From JAFGUB01 sp050305515 (GTDB taxonomy: Bacteria; Campylobacterota; Campylobacteria; Campylobacterales; Sulfurimonadaceae): a stretch of DNA of 64,000 bases. The DNA is taken from assembly GCA_050305515.1 (NCBI GenBank), contig JBNLFL010000024.1, positions 1 to 64,000 on the forward strand. The letters run 5' to 3'. Shown here one piece after another: positions 61,325 through 64,000 of this stretch (within the stretch, counting starts at the first letter, position 1; each line of letters begins with the position of its first letter). Under the pieces are notes generated by a model. It was not told the origin of the DNA, did not search any database, and saw only the letters and a program-made list of their open reading frames with translations. A program made the position numbers and the translations under genes.

Positions 61325-62670
61325 AGTACCACTTTCCCTTCCGTATATTTGATTCGGCTGTGCGTCGATTTGTAGACAATGGCCACCGTAAATGCAAAGA
61401 CCCCGATGCGCCCCAGAAACATCAGCATGATGATGTTGAGTTTTCCCAGATCGCCGAAGCGTGCACTGTAGCTGAGCACTTCGCCGTTTCCTATGGAGAC
61501 GCCGACGGTGCTGAAAGCCGAACAGACTTCAAAAAGCGTCGGCAGAAACGGCAGCCGTTCCACCTCACTGAGCAGAATCGCCGATACCGTCACGTAAAGT
61601 GTGGCGATGAAGATGATGGCGTAGGCCTTGTTGACCTGGTACATCGGTATCGTCCGACGGAAGATATGGACGTTGGTTTCACCCCGCAGGGTGTACCATA
61701 CGCCAAGGAGTGCCAGAGCCACCGCCGTCAGCTTGATGCCACCCGCCGTTCCGCCCGGCGCACCGCCGATCATCATGAAAAAGGTGGAGAAGAAGAGTGA
61801 CGCATCCGAAAGTGTCGAGAGATCAAGCGTGTTAAAACCTGCCGTGCGGTAATTGACCGACGTAAACCATGCCGCCATAAGCTTTTCGTACCACGGCATC
61901 TCAAGAAATGCATTGTTGTGCTCCAGTGTCATCAGCAGTATTACCCCCAAGAGCAGTAGCAATACACTCATAAAGAGCACGATTTTCGTATGCGTGGAGA
62001 GCCGCAGGATCTCCCGTTTCCGGTAGTAATACAGTTCGATAAGCACCAGATAGCCCAGCCCTCCCAGAATAATCAGCACGGGGATGGAGAGGTTGATGAC
62101 GGGATCGGTCCGATAGCCCATCAAGCTGTCGCAAAAGAGTGAAAAACCGGCGTTGTTGAATGCGGAGATCGCATGGAACAGACCGTACCAGAGTGCCTGA
62201 TCCAGCGGCATATCCACCCAGAAACGCAGACTCAGCACCACAAAGCCGATCATCTCGATGGCAAAGATGGAGAGAAACACGACCTTGACAAAATGGACCA
62301 GCCCCTCCATTCCCGAATAATTGAGCGATTCGCGCAGAATCAGCCGATCCCGATGACCCAGTTTGCGGTGCCGCATAATCGCCAGAAAGGTCACGGCCGT
62401 CATGTAACCCAGACCGCCGATCTGGATCAGCACCATGATGGTGCCCTGCCCGAACAGCGTAAAATCCGCCCCGGTCTCCTTCACGATCAGACCCGTCACG
62501 CACACCGCCGAAACCGATGTAAAGAGCGCATCGATGAAGCGCATCTCGCCGCGGTGCGCCCACGGAAGCCAGAGAATGATCGCACCGACAAGGATCAGCG
62601 TGCCGAAACTGTAGATGATCATCTTGATCTCGGTCGTATGGACCGCATCCTGTTTCAGGAAGGAGGTCAC
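61321..62670 (-). CDS. ktrB: Ktr/Trk potassium uptake membrane subunit
   Basis: A 449-residue K+ channel-like transporter of the KtrB/TrkH group. Four pore-loop segments each with the selectivity glycine are visible: SAVCVTGLIV, AFNNAGFSLFCD, NYRTAGFNTLDL and AFSTVGVSIGNGE. About eight to ten hydrophobic helices surround them. It lies between the response regulator gene and ktrA, with four-base overlaps on both sides, so the sensor system and the transporter are one transcript. Confidence 0.92.
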   Translation of the reverse strand: MTSFLKQDAVHTTEIKMIIYSFGTLILVGAIILWLPWAHRGEMRFIDALFTSVSAVCVTGLIVKETGADFTLFGQGTIMVLIQIGGLGYMTAVTFLAIMRHRKLGHRDRLILRESLNYSGMEGLVHFVKVVFLSIFAIEMIGFVVLSLRFWVDMPLDQALWYGLFHAISAFNNAGFSLFCDSLMGYRTDPVINLSIPVLIILGGLGYLVLIELYYYRKREILRLSTHTKIVLFMSVLLLLLGVILLMTLEHNNAFLEMPWYEKLMAAWFTSVNYRTAGFNTLDLSTLSDASLFFSTFFMMIGGAPGGTAGGIKLTAVALALLGVWYTLRGETNVHIFRRTIPMYQVNKAYAIIFIATLYVTVSAILLSEVERLPFLPTLFEVCSAFSTVGVSIGNGEVLSYSARFGDLGKLNIIMLMFLGRIGVFAFTVAIVYKSTHSRIKYTEGKVVL

Positions 62671-63374
62671 GCCGTCTCACCCGGATTCTGGCATATAAAA
62701 CGGTATCCGATACCCATTTCGGTCTGAATGTATCGCGGCCGCGTCGTATCGGGTTCGATCTTTTTACGCAGCGTATTGATGTAGGAGCGCAGATACTGCA
62801 TTTCGTTTTGATAGCCGATACCCCACACCGTTTTGAGAATCTGCTGGTGGGTCAGAACCTGATTGGGATGCGCCATAAAAAAATGCAGCAGCGTAAACTC
62901 TGTCGGCGTCAGTTTGACCGAAATGCCCCGATTCATGAAATGGTGTGCTTTGACATCAAGGAAGAGCTCGTTACATGTAAGCCGTTCGGGATTCTCTATC
63001 GCGCCGCCCCGGCGCAGCTGCGCCCTGCGAATGCGGGCCAACAGCTCGACAAGCGAAAAAGGTTTGGTAACGTAATCATCCGCGCCCAGATCGAGCGAAG
63101 CGACAATCTCGCTCTCCTGACGCCGCGCCGAGAGGATGATAATCGGCGTATCCGCCGTTTTTCGAATCAGCCTGATAAGACTTTTTCCATCGGCATCGGG
63201 TAATCCCAAGTCAAGCAGAATCAGCGACATTTCCCTGCCGGAAAGAGCACGTTTCGCTTCTGAAGCGCTGCGTGCAAGCAGCGTATCATAACCATTTTGC
63301 CTCAAAGAGCGCTCCAGAAGCGAACTAATCGCACTGTCGTCTTCAATAATCAGTACCGGAGCATGTATCGACAT
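62667..63374 (-). CDS. kdpE: KdpE-like OmpR-family response regulator
   Basis: A 235-residue regulator. The receiver has IIEDDSAISS, the phosphoacceptor in LILLDLGLPDADG, and KPFSLVELLARIRR. The C-terminal winged helix is LTPTEFTLLHFFMAHPNQVL with LRSYINTLRKKIEPD. It is closest in layout to KdpE, which turns on K+ uptake. The start at 63374 follows AAGGAG; a longer frame does not. It is directly followed by ktrB. A TTACATGTAA lies in the linker (LTCN). Confidence 0.85.
   Translation of the reverse strand: MSIHAPVLIIEDDSAISSLLERSLRQNGYDTLLARSASEAKRALSGREMSLILLDLGLPDADGKSLIRLIRKTADTPIIILSARRQESEIVASLDLGADDYVTKPFSLVELLARIRRAQLRRGGAIENPERLTCNELFLDVKAHHFMNRGISVKLTPTEFTLLHFFMAHPNQVLTHQQILKTVWGIGYQNEMQYLRSYINTLRKKIEPDTTRPRYIQTEMGIGYRFICQNPGETA
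62971..62980. repeat. TTACATGTAA within the KdpE-like gene
   Basis: Exact copy in coding sequence, read as CTT-ACA-TGT-AAC (LTCN), in the linker between receiver and DNA-binding domain. Confidence 0.9.
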
Positions 63375-63375
63375 T

Positions 63376-64000
63376 TCAGAACTCCTTTCCGGCCTCGTTG
63401 GCACGGCGCAGCAAGGGAAGGCGTACTTTAAAACAGATGCGCCGCTCCCCTTCGCGATATGCTTCAATCGTACCGTTGTGCGCTTCGGCTATCTCTTTGC
63501 AGATGGAGAGGCCGATCCCGCTGCCGTGTATGTCGGCAGTATTGTCCAGACGATAAAAGCGGTCAAAAATGTTACTCAGTTCGTCCTGCTCCATGGGATG
63601 GGTCTCGTTACAGAGGCAGATCGTAACCGTATGCTCATCCGCATGCAGGTTCAGATCAATCGGCCATGCTCCGGGCGAATATTTCAGGGCATTGTCCAGA
63701 AGATTGACCAGAAGCCGCAGTAAAAGATTGCCATCACCCCAGTAAAGCGGCAGTGAATCGTCCGTATGAATCCTGAGACGTTCCCGCGTGGCCTGCTCGG
63801 GAAACTCCTGCAGCATGACACCGACAAGATCTTCCAGATCGCACCACTCTTTTTTCAGCGCGTCGGCGTTGCTGTGGAGCCGGGCGCTGTCAAGCAGCGT
63901 GCCGATCAGGCGGTCCATGCGCAGCGCCGACTCCTCGATCTGCGTCACCAGTTCCGAAACTTCCGAAGGTTGCAATGCGGATTGCTTCTGCAACAGCAGC
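63376..64000 (-). CDS. KdpD-like sensor histidine kinase, N-terminus cut by window edge
   Basis: The C-terminal 208 or so residues of a kinase that continues beyond the window. A dimerisation segment with RMDRLIGTLLDSARL is followed by ATP-binding boxes LLVNLLDNALKYSP, FDRFYRLDNTADIHGSGIGL and SICKEIAEAHNG. It ends one base before the KdpE-like gene and is transcribed with it and the Ktr genes. The kinase resembles the KdpD C-terminal half; the sensor part cannot be seen. Confidence 0.85.
   Translation of the reverse strand, partial: LLLQKQSALQPSEVSELVTQIEESALRMDRLIGTLLDSARLHSNADALKKEWCDLEDLVGVMLQEFPEQATRERLRIHTDDSLPLYWGDGNLLLRLLVNLLDNALKYSPGAWPIDLNLHADEHTVTICLCNETHPMEQDELSNIFDRFYRLDNTADIHGSGIGLSICKEIAEAHNGTIEAYREGERRICFKVRLPLLRRANEAGKEF

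Noticed and set aside
4857..62980. TTACATGTAA as an ordinary FNR/CRP operator
   Set aside because: Eleven of 18 copies are deep inside genes, and FNR sites have a TTGAT-N4-ATCAA layout. A simple regulator operator does not explain the spread.
1..64000. tRNA, rRNA, CRISPR arrays and insertion sequences
   Set aside because: I saw no cloverleaf with a CCA-type acceptor, no rRNA-like sequence, no spaced direct repeat array and no transposase frame.

Overview
The window reads as a chromosomal segment of a nitrogen-fixing, c-di-GMP-rich Gram-negative bacterium. Outer-membrane proteins, lipoproteins, an RND pump and KtrAB set the cell type. The gene content and the small size of many genes fit a high-GC member of the Campylobacterota best. 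That assignment is inference: no rRNA or tRNA gene was seen. Coding density is high. No gene-free stretch exceeds 300 bases; the longest are about 260-280 bases (21910-22189 and 35472-35730).

Layout. 1-2.8 kb: a YfiR-like periplasmic protein diverges from a TonB-dependent receptor. 2.8-8.5 kb (minus strand): a nitrogenase accessory operon, nifN-nifX-(DUF269)-nifF-nifW-nifZ-ferredoxin-ferredoxin-rpoN. 8.5-12.8 kb: a MoxR / DUF58 / transglutaminase operon. 13-16.3 kb: an unusual pyruvate kinase, a periplasmic hydrolase and a PAP2-like lipoprotein. 16.3-21.9 kb: a translationally coupled tetR-tolC-adaptor-RND efflux operon. 22-23.6 kb: a visibly AT-richer patch of small genes. 23.6-30.4 kb: three GGDEF or GGDEF-EAL proteins and an MFS carrier. 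30.4-33.2 kb: nifE, about 22 kb from nifN, and a HemN-like radical SAM enzyme. 33.2-35.5 kb: small genes and a response regulator. 35.7-38.6 kb: a porin / periplasmic binding protein / HD-GYP operon. 38.7-40.8 kb: an AAA ATPase with a VWA metallopeptidase-like partner. 40.8-44.6 kb: a large hybrid histidine kinase. 44.6-49.2 kb: NifJ with a dihydroorotate-dehydrogenase-like partner. 49.3-51.6 kb: a CsgG / lipoprotein operon. 52.6-55.5 kb: gnd-zwf, the oxidative pentose phosphate pathway. 55.7-60.6 kb: a TatD-like protein, a duplicated Cache-like protein and a 5'-nucleotidase lipoprotein. 60.7-64 kb: a KdpDE-like two-component system fused in one operon to KtrB-KtrA potassium uptake.

How it fits together. 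NifE, NifN and NifX (FeMo-cofactor assembly), NifW and NifZ (maturation), NifF, NifJ and the ferredoxins (electron supply) and RpoN (nif transcription) are all here. nifHDK, nifB and nifA must lie elsewhere. Zwf and Gnd can supply NADPH. YfiR, three GGDEF-type proteins and one HD-GYP protein give a strong c-di-GMP theme.

Two signals are not explained by ordinary annotation. First, the perfect palindrome TTACATGTAA occurs at least 18 times, both inside genes (in more than one reading frame) and between them. Second, three genes (34.6, 51.7 and 58.6 kb) encode members of one family of 70-77 aa proteins with an N-terminal CxC and a CGxH motif.
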